Below the pieces are notes generated by a model, which saw nothing but the letters and a program-made list of their open reading frames with translations, did not search any database and had not been told where the DNA came from. Positions 1 to 7,840 of a stretch of DNA of 64,000 nucleotides are shown piece by piece. The stretch lies in the NCBI GenBank assembly GCA_030652215.1, contig JAUSBC010000122.1:1-64000 (forward strand), given 5' to 3'. Every line of letters begins with the position of its first letter. Positions within the stretch are counted from its first letter, which is position 1. The stretch comes from Sideroxyarcus sp. (GTDB lineage Bacteria > Pseudomonadota > Gammaproteobacteria > Burkholderiales > Gallionellaceae). The position numbers were made by a program, and so were the translations under genes.

Positions 1-56
1 TGTGAGTATTGAGTCAGTTTTATTGCTTCATTCATTTTAAGATCAACCCCAATATA

Positions 57-159
57 GCCACAGAGGACACAGAGCACACAGAGAAGACCAACCCCGGATA
101 GGCGAAACGACACGCTCCATTTCGCATTCACTCTCTGTGTACTCTGTGTTCTCTGTGGC
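57..159. repeat. Imperfect inverted repeat upstream of mnmH
   Basis: The left arm (57-86, core CACAGAGGACACAGAG) and right arm (130-159, core CTCTGTGTTCTCTGTGGC) are reverse complements at 26 of 30 positions, separated by about 43 bases. CTCTGTG-type units repeat within each arm. The right arm ends 13 bases before the mnmH start codon, so it lies in the leader. It looks like a dispersed palindromic repeat; no transposase is visible. The first 56 bases of the window hold nothing I recognise. Confidence 0.75.
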
Positions 160-172
160 AAAAAAACAAATC

Positions 173-1213
173 ATGCAAAATCCGAGGGTCGCCACCGTAT
201 CACAACTGTCCGATTTCGACGAAATCATCGACGTGCGTTCGCCTGCCGAATACGCGGAAGACCACATTCCCGGCGCGATCAGCGCGCCCGTGCTGGACGA
301 CGAGCAGCGCGCGGAGGTCGGAACGCTTTACACGCAAGCTTCGCCGTTCGTGGCCAAGAAACGCGGCGCGGCGCTGATCGCGCGCAACATTGCCCATCAT
401 CTCGAAAATCTGTTCGACGACCGGCCCAAGCAATGGAAGCCGCTGGTGTATTGCTGGCGCGGCGGCCAGCGCAGCGGCGCGATGGCGCATATCCTGGCCC
501 AGGTCGGCTGGTCGACGGGCAGACTGGACGGCGGCTACAAGACCTATCGCCGCCGGGTCATGGCGGATATCGAGACGCTGCCCGGCTCCCTGGATTTTCG
601 CGTGGTGTGCGGCCCGACCGGCTCGGGCAAGAGCCGTTTGCTGCATGTGCTGCACGAGCAGGGCGCGCAGGTGCTGGATCTGGAGGCGCTGGCGCAGCAT
701 CGCGGCTCGCTGCTCGGCAATCTGCCGGACGAGGTGCAGCCTTCGCAAAAGATGTTCGACAGCCGTTTGTGGGATGCGCTGCGCCGCTTCGACACGCAAC
801 GTCCGGTTTACGTGGAAGCCGAGAGCAAGAAAATCGGCCTCATCAATACGCCGGAATCGCTGCTGCTCCAAATGCGCAACGCCGAATGCCTGTCGATTGA
901 AGCGCCCGTGGCCGCGCGGGTGCAACTGCTCATGGAAGACTACGAGCATTTCCTGACCAACCCCGAACTGCTGGTTCAGCGTCTCACTCCCCTGCTGCCG
1001 CTGCATGGCCGGCAGGTACTCGATCATTGGCAGCAGTTGGCGGAACAGGGCAACTGGGCGGAACTCGTCGAAAAATTGCTGACCCAGCATTACGACCCGG
1101 CTTACCAGCGCTCCACCGCCCACAATTTCACCCGCCTGTCCGGCGCCCGAGTGCTGCAGCTCGACAGCCTGGACGATGCCGCATTGCGCGCGGCAACCTC
1201 CGGGACGCTTTAA
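173..1213 (+). CDS. mnmH: tRNA 2-selenouridine synthase MnmH (SelU)
   Basis: The protein converts the 2-thiouridine at wobble position 34 of certain tRNAs to 2-selenouridine, using selenophosphate, through a geranylated intermediate. An N-terminal rhodanese domain (about residues 5-125) carries the active-site cysteine in YCWRGGQRSG (Cys94). A C-terminal ATPase-like domain follows with the P-loop GPTGSGKS (about residues 147-154). The length of 346 residues is normal for the family. An in-frame ATG at 137 exists, but it lies inside the palindromic repeat, and homologous sequence begins near the ATG at 173, so I chose 173. The selenophosphate synthetase gene selD, usually a neighbour, is not in the window. 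Confidence 0.93.
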   Translation: MQNPRVATVSQLSDFDEIIDVRSPAEYAEDHIPGAISAPVLDDEQRAEVGTLYTQASPFVAKKRGAALIARNIAHHLENLFDDRPKQWKPLVYCWRGGQRSGAMAHILAQVGWSTGRLDGGYKTYRRRVMADIETLPGSLDFRVVCGPTGSGKSRLLHVLHEQGAQVLDLEALAQHRGSLLGNLPDEVQPSQKMFDSRLWDALRRFDTQRPVYVEAESKKIGLINTPESLLLQMRNAECLSIEAPVAARVQLLMEDYEHFLTNPELLVQRLTPLLPLHGRQVLDHWQQLAEQGNWAELVEKLLTQHYDPAYQRSTAHNFTRLSGARVLQLDSLDDAALRAATSGTL

Positions 1214-1303
1214 CCCGCTTACCTGCCGGACTATTCGACAAAGCCCCCGTGCATGTAAGAGAATCCTTGGTGCGCTAACTATTAGTAAGTAAACAAACAA
1301 TTG

Positions 1304-1735
1304 ATGAAGACGCAAGACGAACAATTCGCCGAATCCCTGCACTTGGTGGCACATGCCTGGCGCAACGAACTGGACAGGCGACTGCGCCCGCTGGGGTTTT
1401 CTCATTCGCGCTGGCTGCTGTTGTTGCACCTCTCGCGCCACGACGGCTGCACCCACTGCGAGCTTGCCCAGCACATGGGTATCGAGGCGGCAACGCTGGT
1501 CAAACAGGTGGATCACATGGAGCAGGAAGGGTTGCTCAAACGCTGCGGCAGCGAAACCGACCGCAGAGTCAAACACCTGCAACTTTCCGCCAGCGGCAAG
1601 AAAGCAGTGGAACGCATACGCAGCGCCGCCGCGCAATTACGGCTGGAGATACTGGCCGGCACGAGCAAGGAGCACATCGGTATCGCCATCGGGGTCATGC
1701 AAAATATCCGCGACCAGCTGGACAAGCTTCCGTAA
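1304..1735 (+). CDS. MarR-family transcriptional regulator
   Basis: This 143-residue protein has the MarR winged-helix layout: an N-terminal dimerisation helix, a helix-turn-helix around CELAQHMGIEAATLVKQVDH, a wing containing ETDRRVKHLQLS, and a C-terminal dimerisation helix. It most resembles the SlyA/EmrR branch, whose members repress efflux or stress genes and respond to small phenolic ligands. The start is ATG 1304; a TTG directly before it is less likely. The AT-rich stretch just upstream (1277-1300) could hold an autoregulatory operator. No efflux gene is adjacent, so the target cannot be named. The following 270 bases to acnA hold no gene. Confidence 0.85.
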   Translation: MKTQDEQFAESLHLVAHAWRNELDRRLRPLGFSHSRWLLLLHLSRHDGCTHCELAQHMGIEAATLVKQVDHMEQEGLLKRCGSETDRRVKHLQLSASGKKAVERIRSAAAQLRLEILAGTSKEHIGIAIGVMQNIRDQLDKLP

Positions 1736-1923
1736 CACGTGCAGTACCGGCCTGCGATCATGCCCGTCGTGCCGATGCCGCCGCCCGGAAATCAATACTG
1801 ATTATTACTAATTCGGCAATTCCGGCAAACCTGACAAGCTGCAACGCTATTTCCCTTATCCAACAAGCGATTGGAAAGCAGGCCCAGCCCTTACTACACC
1901 GCCCAGCCCCCGGCATGCCGCGC

Positions 1924-1929
1924 TATAAT
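1924..1929 (+). promoter_or_regulatory. Possible -10 box of acnA
   Basis: A perfect TATAAT lies 77 bases before the acnA start codon. No convincing -35 hexamer sits 16-18 bases upstream, so this is a tentative call. Downstream of it, CCTTTCTCGTTTC (1936-1948 and 1973-1985) and TTGGAGCYATT (1959-1969 and 1991-2001) each occur twice, so the leader contains a degenerate tandem duplication with two Shine-Dalgarno-like sites. Confidence 0.4.
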
Positions 1930-2005
1930 CCTTCGCCTTTCTCGTTTCGTTTCGCCTTTTGGAGCTATTGCACCTTTCTCGTTTCATACATTGGAGCCAT
2001 TCGTT

Positions 2006-4699
2006 ATGTCCCACAATCTGTTCGATACGCGCAAAACCTTAAGCCTCCCCGGCAACAAACAATCCGCTCTGTATTCCCTGCCCGCGCTTGAAGCTGCCGG
2101 TGTCGGCAAAATCTCGCGCCTGCCGGTGTCTATCCGTATCGTTCTGGAATCGGTGCTGCGCAATTGCGACGGCAAGAAGGTGACCGAGGAGCATGTGCGC
2201 CAACTGGCGAACTGGCAGCCGAACGCGGCGCGTACCGACGAGATCCCGTTTGTGGTTGCACGTATCGTATTGCAGGACTTTACCGGTGTGCCGCTGCTAG
2301 CCGACTTGGCCGCCATGCGCGATGCCGCCGCCAACATGGGCAAGAACGCGAAGATCATCGAACCGCTGGTGCCCGTGAACCTGGTCGTCGACCACTCTGT
2401 GCAGATCGACTACTTCAACCAGCCCGACGCGCTGAAGCTGAACATGGAAATGGAATTCGAGCGCAACACTGAGCGCTATCGCTTCATGAAGTGGGGCATG
2501 CAGGCATTCGACACCTTCAAGGTCGTGCCGCCCGGCATCGGCATCGTGCACCAGGTGAACCTGGAATATCTGGCACGCGGCGTGATCCAGAAGGACGGCG
2601 TGACTTACCCCGACACACTGGTAGGCACCGACAGCCACACCACCATGATCAACGGCATCGGCGTGGTCGGCTGGGGCGTGGGCGGCATCGAGGCGGAAGC
2701 CGGCATGCTGGGCCAGCCCGTGTACTTCCTGACACCGGATGTGGTCGGCGTGCACCTGAAGGGCAAGCTCAAGGAAGGCGTCACCGCCACCGACCTGGTG
2801 CTGACCGTCACCGAATTGCTGCGCAAACAAAAAGTGGTTGGCAAGTTCGTCGAGTTCTTCGGTGAAGGTACATCTGCCCTCACCCTGCCCGACCGCGCCA
2901 CGATTGCGAATATGGCCCCCGAATACGGCGCCACCATGGGCTTCTTCCCGGTGGACGAAGTCACGGTCAATTTCATGCGCAACACCGGCCGTACCGCCGA
3001 GGAAGTGGAAGCCTTCGAAGCCTACTTCAAGGCGCAGGGCCTGTTCGGCGTGCCGAAGGACGGCAGCATCGACTACAGCGGCGTGGTGGAACTGGACCTG
3101 GACAGCATCGAACCTTCGCTGGCCGGCCCGAAACGCCCGCAAGACCGCATCGCGCTGTCCAAGATGAAAGAGTCGTTCAACACGCTGTACAGCAAACCCA
3201 TCGCAGAGAACGGCTTCAACCAGCCCGCCGACAAGCTGACCAAGCGCTTTCCTACCGGCAAGAACAACACTGAAATCGGCAACGGCGACGTGATGATCGC
3301 CGCGATCACCAGTTGCACCAACACCTCCAACCCAGGCGTGTTGCTGGCCGCCGGCCTGCTGGCCAAAAAAGCGGTCGCGAAGGGCTTGGTCGTTGCGCCG
3401 CACATCAAGACTTCGCTGGCTCCCGGATCGCGTGTGGTCACCGAGTACCTGACCAACGCGGGCTTGCTGCATTCGCTGGAACAACTGGGCTTCAACGTCG
3501 CCGCTTACGGCTGTACCACCTGTATCGGCAACGCCGGCCCGCTACGCGAAGATATCGAAAAGACCATCGTCGACAACAGCCTGGTCTGTGCCGCGGTACT
3601 CTCCGGCAACCGCAACTTCGAAGCGCGCATTCACCCGAACCTGAAAGCCAACTTCCTGGCTTCGCCTCCGCTGGTGGTTGCTTACGCCATCGCGGGAAGG
3701 ATGAACATCAACCTCGACACCGAGCCGCTGGGCACAGGCAAGGACGGCCAGCCGGTTTTCCTGAAAGATATCTGGCCGAACAGCGCCGAGATCCAGACCG
3801 TGATGAAGTTCGCCGCCGACCCGGCGGTGTACCAGAAGCTGTATTCCGACCTGACCAAGGACCTGCCGCTGTGGAACGCCATCAAGGCGCCCACCGGCGA
3901 GCGCTACCAGTGGGACGATTCCACCTACATCGCGCGTCCGCCGTTCTTCGATGCCGCCGTACCCAAGGTCGGCGACATCAAGGGCGCAAAGGCACTGGCA
4001 CTCATGGGCGACTCGGTGACCACCGACCACATCAGCCCGGCCGGCAGCTTCAAGTCGACCACGCCTGCTGGCAAGTATCTGCAAGCGCACAAGGTTGAGG
4101 TGAAAGACTTCAACAGCTACGGCTCGCGCCGCGGCAACCACGAAGTCATGATGCGCGGCACCTTCGCCAACGTGCGTATCAAAAACCTGATGCTGCCGCC
4201 GAACGCGGACGGCAGCCGCGTCGAAGGCGGCTACACCCTTTACAAGGGCGAGCAGATGGCGATCTACGACGCCGCGATGAAGCACATCACCGACCACACA
4301 CCCACGGTAATTTTCGCGGGCGAAGAATACGGCACCGGATCCAGTCGCGACTGGGCAGCCAAAGGCACCCAGCTGCTGGGCGTAAAGGCCGTCATCGCCA
4401 AGAGCTACGAACGCATCCACCGCAGCAACCTGGTGGGCATGGGCGTGTTGCCGCTGCAGTTCAAGGGCAGCGACAGCGCAGTCAGCCTGAACCTGACCGG
4501 CGAAGAGACCTTCGACCTGATTGGCATCAGCGACAACCTGAAACCGCAACAGGACGTGACGCTGACCATCACCCGCAAGGATGGCAGCAAGCAAAGCGTC
4601 TCCTTGCTGCTGCGTATCGATACGCCGATCGAAGTGGTCTACTACCGTGCCGGCGGCATCCTGCCGTATGTGTTGAAGGAACTGGTGAGCAAGGCGTAA
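2006..4699 (+). CDS. acnA: Aconitate hydratase AcnA
   Basis: The enzyme interconverts citrate and isocitrate in the TCA and glyoxylate cycles, using a [4Fe-4S] cluster. The 897-residue length matches AcnA/IRP1-type aconitases. The cluster ligands are visible: Cys437 in TSCTNTSNP, and Cys503 and Cys506 in YGCTTCIGN. The C-terminal swivel domain carries the [16 protein letters not shown] substrate loop. The reading frame is open upstream to 1871, but ATG 2006 is preceded by TTGGAGCC and begins with the usual MSHNLFDT, so I place the start there. An intrinsic terminator follows at 4728, so the gene appears to be monocistronic. Confidence 0.96.
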   Translation: MSHNLFDTRKTLSLPGNKQSALYSLPALEAAGVGKISRLPVSIRIVLESVLRNCDGKKVTEEHVRQLANWQPNAARTDEIPFVVARIVLQDFTGVPLLADLAAMRDAAANMGKNAKIIEPLVPVNLVVDHSVQIDYFNQPDALKLNMEMEFERNTERYRFMKWGMQAFDTFKVVPPGIGIVHQVNLEYLARGVIQKDGVTYPDTLVGTDSHTTMINGIGVVGWGVGGIEAEAGMLGQPVYFLTPDVVGVHLKGKLKEGVTATDLVLTVTELLRKQKVVGKFVEFFGEGTSALTLPDRATIANMAPEYGATMGFFPVDEVTVNFMRNTGRTAEEVEAFEAYFKAQGLFGVPKDGSIDYSGVVELDLDSIEPSLAGPKRPQDRIALSKMKESFNTLYSKPIAENGFNQPADKLTKRFPTGKNNTEIGNGDVMIAAITSCTNTSNPGVLLAAGLLAKKAVAKGLVVAPHIKTSLAPGSRVVTEYLTNAGLLHSLEQLGFNVAAYGCTTCIGNAGPLREDIEKTIVDNSLVCAAVLSGNRNFEARIHPNLKANFLASPPLVVAYAIAGRMNINLDTEPLGTGKDGQPVFLKDIWPNSAEIQTVMKFAADPAVYQKLYSDLTKDLPLWNAIKAPTGERYQWDDSTYIARPPFFDAAVPKVGDIKGAKALALMGDSVTTDHISPAGSFKSTTPAGKYLQAHKVEVKDFNSYGSRRGNHEVMMRGTFANVRIKNLMLPPNADGSRVEGGYTLYKGEQMAIYDAAMKHITDHTPTVIFAGEEYGTGSSRDWAAKGTQLLGVKAVIAKSYERIHRSNLVGMGVLPLQFKGSDSAVSLNLTGEETFDLIGISDNLKPQQDVTLTITRKDGSKQSVSLLLRIDTPIEVVYYRAGGILPYVLKELVSKA

Positions 4700-4727
4700 G
4701 CGGTCGGCTCACGATGCTGAAAAAGAC

Positions 4728-4756
4728 GAAGCCCGCGAAAGCGGGCTTCTTCTTTT
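4728..4756 (+). terminator. Rho-independent terminator of acnA
   Basis: A perfect 9-bp stem, GAAGCCCGC/GCGGGCTTC, closes on a GAAA tetraloop and is followed by a T-rich tract (TTCTTTTT). It lies 28 bases after the acnA stop codon. Confidence 0.92.
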
Positions 4757-4760
4757 TCGT

Positions 4761-5123
4761 TTATCCATAATCAACCTCTTTTCTTTTTTCGCCAGGTAAT
4801 ACTATCGGTACGGAAAATTTTATCCTTGAATGAGAGGATGTTTCCCCATGCGATGCTCCTTGAGAACCCAGGCCAACCGTTCCAAGAAATACACCAATCC
4901 CCCCTTTTGTCTGGCTTCCACTAGCCTCAGCAAGAGCGACATCAAATTCAACATTAGTGATTGTTCTTCCATCGGCATCAGTAACGATGGAAGCCTCTTT
5001 CGTGTACCCATATGCGGGGTCCGAACCAACTGATGCACCATGTTTTTTTGCTTCAGTGCGTGCTTCTGCAACTCCAGCAATGATTTCACCCAAAGCTGTT
5101 TTAATAAATTCCTGTAGGTTCAT
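4761..5123 (-). CDS. Hypothetical protein with trypco2-like domain
   Basis: This is a small 120-residue soluble protein. An N-terminal helix (MNLQEFIKTALGEIIAGVAE) is followed by a charged linker, a glycine/serine-rich middle, and strand-like segments VEFDVALAEA and SRIKFSVPIVLP. That helix-plus-two-strand pattern resembles the trypsin-co-occurring domain 2 (trypco2) proteins, which comparative genomics places in predicted biological-conflict systems. The likeness is from memory and is not verified. The start ATG at 5121-5123 has a strong GGGGGAG ribosome site. Downstream is the acnA terminator region; upstream on the same strand is a toxin-antitoxin pair. No protease partner gene is adjacent. 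Confidence 0.6.
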   Translation of the reverse strand: MNLQEFIKTALGEIIAGVAEARTEAKKHGASVGSDPAYGYTKEASIVTDADGRTITNVEFDVALAEASGSQTKGGIGVFLGTVGLGSQGASHGETSSHSRIKFSVPIVLPGEKRKEVDYG

Positions 5124-5216
5124 GCTCCCCCCTCAACCTATTACATTTATCGGAATACTCTGGAAACCATATCTTCGCATGCCGCCTTTATCAAATGTTC
5201 CATGCTCGAATTCTTT

Positions 5217-5528
5217 TCAAATCTCCGCCAGCCGCTCCACCGTGTCCGGGTAACGCTCTACCATGCGTATCAGCAATGCTGCTTGCGCATTGGGGCGGGC
5301 GCGGCCTTGTTCCCAGTTTTCCAGTGTGCGTTCGTTCGTGCGCAGGTAGCGGGCGAACAATGCGCGCGAAAGATGCAGCCGCTCGCGCAGGCTGAGTAGT
5401 TCTTCCGCCGTGATCTCCGGCGCGGGCAGTTTTTCTACAGCATGATGCCGCAGGGTGAGCTTGCCTTCACGGTTTGCTTCCAGCGCTTCGAAGCCTTCTT
5501 TCAGTTCAGCGAACAGATTACGTTTCAT
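5217..5528 (-). CDS. HigA-type antitoxin with HTH domain
   Basis: This 103-residue protein has a C-terminal XRE-like helix-turn-helix (about residues 42-95; core LSRALFARYLRTNERTLENW) and a shorter N-terminal part typical of HigA2/NadS-like antitoxins. It would neutralise the toxin encoded just upstream and repress the shared promoter. Its start codon overlaps the toxin stop codon (ATGA at 5525-5528), implying translational coupling. The toxin-first order is characteristic of HigBA rather than RelBE systems. Confidence 0.85.
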   Translation of the reverse strand: MKRNLFAELKEGFEALEANREGKLTLRHHAVEKLPAPEITAEELLSLRERLHLSRALFARYLRTNERTLENWEQGRARPNAQAALLIRMVERYPDTVERLAEI

Positions 5529-5869
5529 TTTTCCCTCCTTGCTTCCAGCTCGTGCTTGAGCATGGCTTTCAGCATCTTCTTTTGTTCTGCGTCCAGGTCT
5601 TCCATCTCATCTTTGTCGTACAGGGTGAACAGCCAGAATTGCCGTCCCGCCTGCCACCAGTAGTAGATCACCCGAAGTCCGCCGCGTTTGCCTTTACCGC
5701 GCCTTGCATCAGCATGGCGCAACTTGCGCAAACCGCCCGTGCCTTCAATCACGTCGCCCGCTTCCGGATTGCTCAACATGGATTGCTGCAACTGGCGAAA
5801 GCTATCGTCACCCAAGTAATCCTGGCGGTAACGTTCGAACGGCGGCAATTCGACGAACAGAGCTTTCAT
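5525..5869 (-). CDS. HigB/RelE-family toxin
   Basis: The 114-residue protein matches the RelE/ParE-superfamily toxins of the HigB2 type, which cleave mRNA at the ribosome. Recognisable segments are the central GGLRKLRHADARRGKGKRGG, the strand RVIYYWWQAGRQFWLFTLYDKDE and the C-terminal lysine-rich helix. The first ATG (5867-5869) lies only about seven bases beyond the predicted -10 box and has no good ribosome-binding site, so the message may be leaderless. It is followed directly by its antitoxin. Confidence 0.85.
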   Translation of the reverse strand: MKALFVELPPFERYRQDYLGDDSFRQLQQSMLSNPEAGDVIEGTGGLRKLRHADARRGKGKRGGLRVIYYWWQAGRQFWLFTLYDKDEMEDLDAEQKKMLKAMLKHELEARREK

Positions 5870-5875
5870 GGCTTC

Positions 5876-5903
5876 ATCATACGCAATCTGCGTATAGTGT
5901 CAA
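5876..5903 (-). promoter_or_regulatory. higBA promoter with embedded operator palindrome
   Basis: On the minus strand, TTGACA (5898-5903) and TATGAT (5876-5881) are separated by 16 bases, a near-consensus sigma-70 promoter. Between and overlapping them is a perfect palindrome, ATACGCA-ATC-TGCGTAT (5879-5895), ideally placed for repression by the antitoxin. The predicted transcription start coincides with the toxin ATG. Confidence 0.75.
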
Positions 5904-5908
5904 TCCGG

Positions 5909-6037
5909 CTATTTCAACGGCAAGAACACATCCGTCACCGCTTCGATCTCCGCCACATCGGGAAAGAAACTCGCACGCCGGATGAACCGCAGGAAGCCAG
6001 ACTGGTGTTGTAAATCATAAATGACGAAACATTGCAT
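5909..6037 (-). CDS. Possible small protein, 42 residues
   Basis: An ATG-initiated frame on the minus strand encodes 42 residues ending FFPDVAEIEAVTDVFLPLK. A weak GGAA lies nine bases before the ATG. Codon choice looks like neighbouring genes, with third positions often G or C. The stop codon is six bases before the -35 box of higBA. I do not recognise a family. It may be a real short gene or the surviving 3' end of a longer one cut by the repeat immediately upstream (6058-6146). Confidence 0.3.
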   Translation of the reverse strand: MQCFVIYDLQHQSGFLRFIRRASFFPDVAEIEAVTDVFLPLK

Positions 6038-6057
6038 GAGATATTTCCAGCATTTTT

Positions 6058-6146
6058 GTAGGTTGGGTTAGCGGCCTTATCGCGTAACCCAACAGGCTTA
6101 TGTAATGATGTTGGGTTACGCGAAAACCCCCGCTAACCCAACCTAC
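6058..6146. repeat. Nested palindromic repeat (GTAGGTTGGG family)
   Basis: The outer arms are perfect 17-bp inverted repeats (6058-6074, GTAGGTTGGGTTAGCGG; 6130-6146). The inner arms are perfect 13-bp inverted repeats (CGCGTAACCCAAC at 6081-6093, complement at 6110-6122). The element would fold into one long interrupted hairpin. Its right end supplies the stop codon of the YdeI-like gene. Related copies lie at 8326-8467 and 53329-53554. Confidence 0.9.
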
Positions 6147-6396
6147 CAATACTGCGCTTCGCCCGATACGCCATCTTCATGTACACATCGCCCTTGGCCA
6201 ACTCTTCCAGCATCTGAGTCAAACGCTTCTGTTGCGTTTCGGGCAGTTTGGCGCGGGTGATCCAGCCGATGTAGTCGTTGCGCTGGTACGGCGGGCGGGC
6301 GTCGTAGGCGGCGGTGAGTTTTTGTGCTGCCAAGGCCTCGCGGATGAAATCGGGCATGGGGTAGCGTTCGCGCTTGGGGCGGGGTGGCTTTTCCAT
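6133..6396 (-). CDS. YdeI/OmpD-associated-like protein
   Basis: This 87-residue protein matches the OmdA/YdeI family (bacteriocin-protection or OmpD-associated proteins). The diagnostic block is YQRNDYIGWITRAKLPETQQ followed by RLTQMLEELAKGD. Many members of this family are single small domains, so the length is acceptable. The stop codon and last codons (SIGRLG) come from the palindromic repeat, so the ancestral C-terminus may have been replaced when the repeat inserted. It lies 11 bases after the WYL regulator gene on the same strand and is probably co-transcribed. Confidence 0.75.
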   Translation of the reverse strand: MEKPPRPKRERYPMPDFIREALAAQKLTAAYDARPPYQRNDYIGWITRAKLPETQQKRLTQMLEELAKGDVYMKMAYRAKRSIGRLG

Positions 6397-6407
6397 TCAG
6401 GCCTCCT

Positions 6408-7106
6408 TCAGGCGGGCTTCTGTTCGTCCTCCACCCCGACGATCTGCGTGAGGTAGTGTTCCAGATTGCGCTGCGGATGTTGCGGATAATGTTCGGGCAG
6501 GCAGTCGATGCGCAGGATGCGGTCGAAACGGAAGTTGCGATAAGCATCGCGCTTCTCGCACCAGGCCAGCAGCGTCCAGTGGTCGCCCCAGCCGACCATA
6601 CCCAGCGGCCACAGCGTGCGCTCTGTCTCCTTGTCTTTCATGTCGCGATAGGAAATCGACACTTTGAGTCGCAGTTCGCACGCCTTGCGCAGCAGGCCGT
6701 GAGTCTCGCGTTCCGGATAGGAGTAATTGGGGATACGGTAAGGCAGGCGCGAGATCTCGTTAAGCATGGCAGGCGTGAGCACGGCGAGGATCTTGGTTTC
6801 CGCGCGCCTTGCCGCTTCGGCCAGCGCCGGATCGGTCCACGCCTGCACCATGCGGTTGCCCGCCAGCAAGGCGGTGACCTCGTCCATTTCGAACATCAGC
6901 GGCGGCAGGTCGTACCCGGCACGCAGGCGATAACCCACTCCCGCCTCGCCATCGATGGGCACGCCGGAAAGGATGAGCGCCTGGATATCGCGATATACCG
7001 TGCGCACCGCCACGCCCAACTCTTCCGCAAGCGCCTGCCCGGTCATCGCCATGCGGCGACCTTGCAGCAGGGTGACCAGTTTGAAGAGGCGTTCGGATTT
7101 GCGCAT
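6408..7106 (-). CDS. YafY-type transcriptional regulator (HTH + WYL domain)
   Basis: An N-terminal HTH_11 domain (about residues 5-60, with ALAEELGVAVRTVYRDIQAL) is followed by a ligand-binding WYL-like domain (about residues 135-215, with LWPLGMVGWGDHWTLLAWCE and YRNFRFDRILRI). The 232-residue length is normal for YafY-type regulators. These often sit beside small VOC, DUF1801 or TfoX-like genes, as here. The ligand and target are unknown. TfoX-N ends three bases upstream. Confidence 0.88.
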   Translation of the reverse strand: MRKSERLFKLVTLLQGRRMAMTGQALAEELGVAVRTVYRDIQALILSGVPIDGEAGVGYRLRAGYDLPPLMFEMDEVTALLAGNRMVQAWTDPALAEAARRAETKILAVLTPAMLNEISRLPYRIPNYSYPERETHGLLRKACELRLKVSISYRDMKDKETERTLWPLGMVGWGDHWTLLAWCEKRDAYRNFRFDRILRIDCLPEHYPQHPQRNLEHYLTQIVGVEDEQKPA

Positions 7107-7109
7107 GGA

Positions 7110-7445
7110 TTACGGCTTGGGCTTTTTTGTCTTAGGTTTGGGCAACGGCAATTCGCGCGCCGTGGCCTGTACCAAGTCGCACAGCCATTCGGCATCTTCC
7201 CACTGGTCAGCCGTGATCAACAGGTGCGGCTTCGCACCGGGATAGGGCGAGCCTTCGACCACCGTCGCGATTTTGCTCTTTCCTGCCTGCGTCGGTTTGA
7301 GGTAGAGCTGGTCGTCGCACACCAGACCAACCGGCTTGCCCGCCAGATACAGGCAGTATTCGCCGAACATCATCTTCGTTGATATGTCGCCTGCACTGCC
7401 AAGCTGATCAAGGAGGAAATCGATTGTGTTTTGTGTAGTTGCCAT
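7110..7445 (-). CDS. TfoX N-terminal-domain protein
   Basis: The 111-residue protein is a stand-alone TfoX/Sxy N-terminal domain: DQLGSAGDISTKMMFGEYCLYLAGKPVGL is the conserved region, in pieces such as KMMFGEYCLYL. A lysine/proline-rich tail ends the protein. In enterics the same domain is fused to TfoX-C in the competence regulator Sxy; here the C-terminal domain is a separate gene at 8917-9210. Function of stand-alone members is unproven. The ribosome site is weak. Confidence 0.85.
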   Translation of the reverse strand: MATTQNTIDFLLDQLGSAGDISTKMMFGEYCLYLAGKPVGLVCDDQLYLKPTQAGKSKIATVVEGSPYPGAKPHLLITADQWEDAEWLCDLVQATARELPLPKPKTKKPKP

Positions 7446-7480
7446 CTGGTTATCCGTTCAATGAAAGCGCGAATCGGGCT

Positions 7481-7840
7481 TCAGGTCTTCTTTGACGCCT
7501 TGTGTGCAAGGACAAGGTAATCTCGCACATGCTTGGCTTCGATGTCCTGAATCGCAGCCAACTTGATGTGACGGCGCAGCTTGCCGTCGCCTTCCAGCAC
7601 CTTGTGCTTGTCGGGCAACGCCGCCCCGTCCCCGAACTCCAACGAGACATGATTGGCGTAGGAAAAGACCCCGCAAAAAGGCTTGCCTGCGGAAAACAGA
7701 ATCCCCCCGTACTTCACTTCTTCCAAGACCGTGGCATCCAGCCCGAGAATGAGCTTTCTCAGAGCTTGAACCAGTTTGTGGCGGTCGTCGCTCAACAGGC
7801 GGATATCTTCAAGAAGCTTGGCGATGCGTTCAGCGGTCAT
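7481..7840 (-). CDS. DUF1801 (YdhG-like) family protein
   Basis: This 119-residue protein has the DUF1801 fold pattern: an N-terminal helix, EEVKYGGILFSAGKPFCGVFSY, then HVSLEFGDGAALPD and a C-terminal KHVRDYLVLAHKA. The family is small, soluble and functionally uncharacterised. ATG 7840 is preceded by GGAG with good spacing; a TTG two codons upstream is rejected. The start overlaps the end of the VOC gene by 11 bases, implying coupling. Confidence 0.82.
   Translation of the reverse strand: MTAERIAKLLEDIRLLSDDRHKLVQALRKLILGLDATVLEEVKYGGILFSAGKPFCGVFSYANHVSLEFGDGAALPDKHKVLEGDGKLRRHIKLAAIQDIEAKHVRDYLVLAHKASKKT

Noticed and set aside
200-1636. Long minus-strand frame (478 codons) across mnmH and the MarR gene
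   Set aside because: It is antisense to two genes with clear family motifs and crosses their boundary; no protein family pattern is visible in it.
2297-4594. Two long minus-strand frames opposite acnA
   Set aside because: They mirror the GC-rich codons of acnA and show histidine/valine-rich, non-family sequence.
6384-7382. 332-codon plus-strand frame across the WYL and TfoX genes
   Set aside because: Antisense to genes with recognised domains and without a ribosome site.
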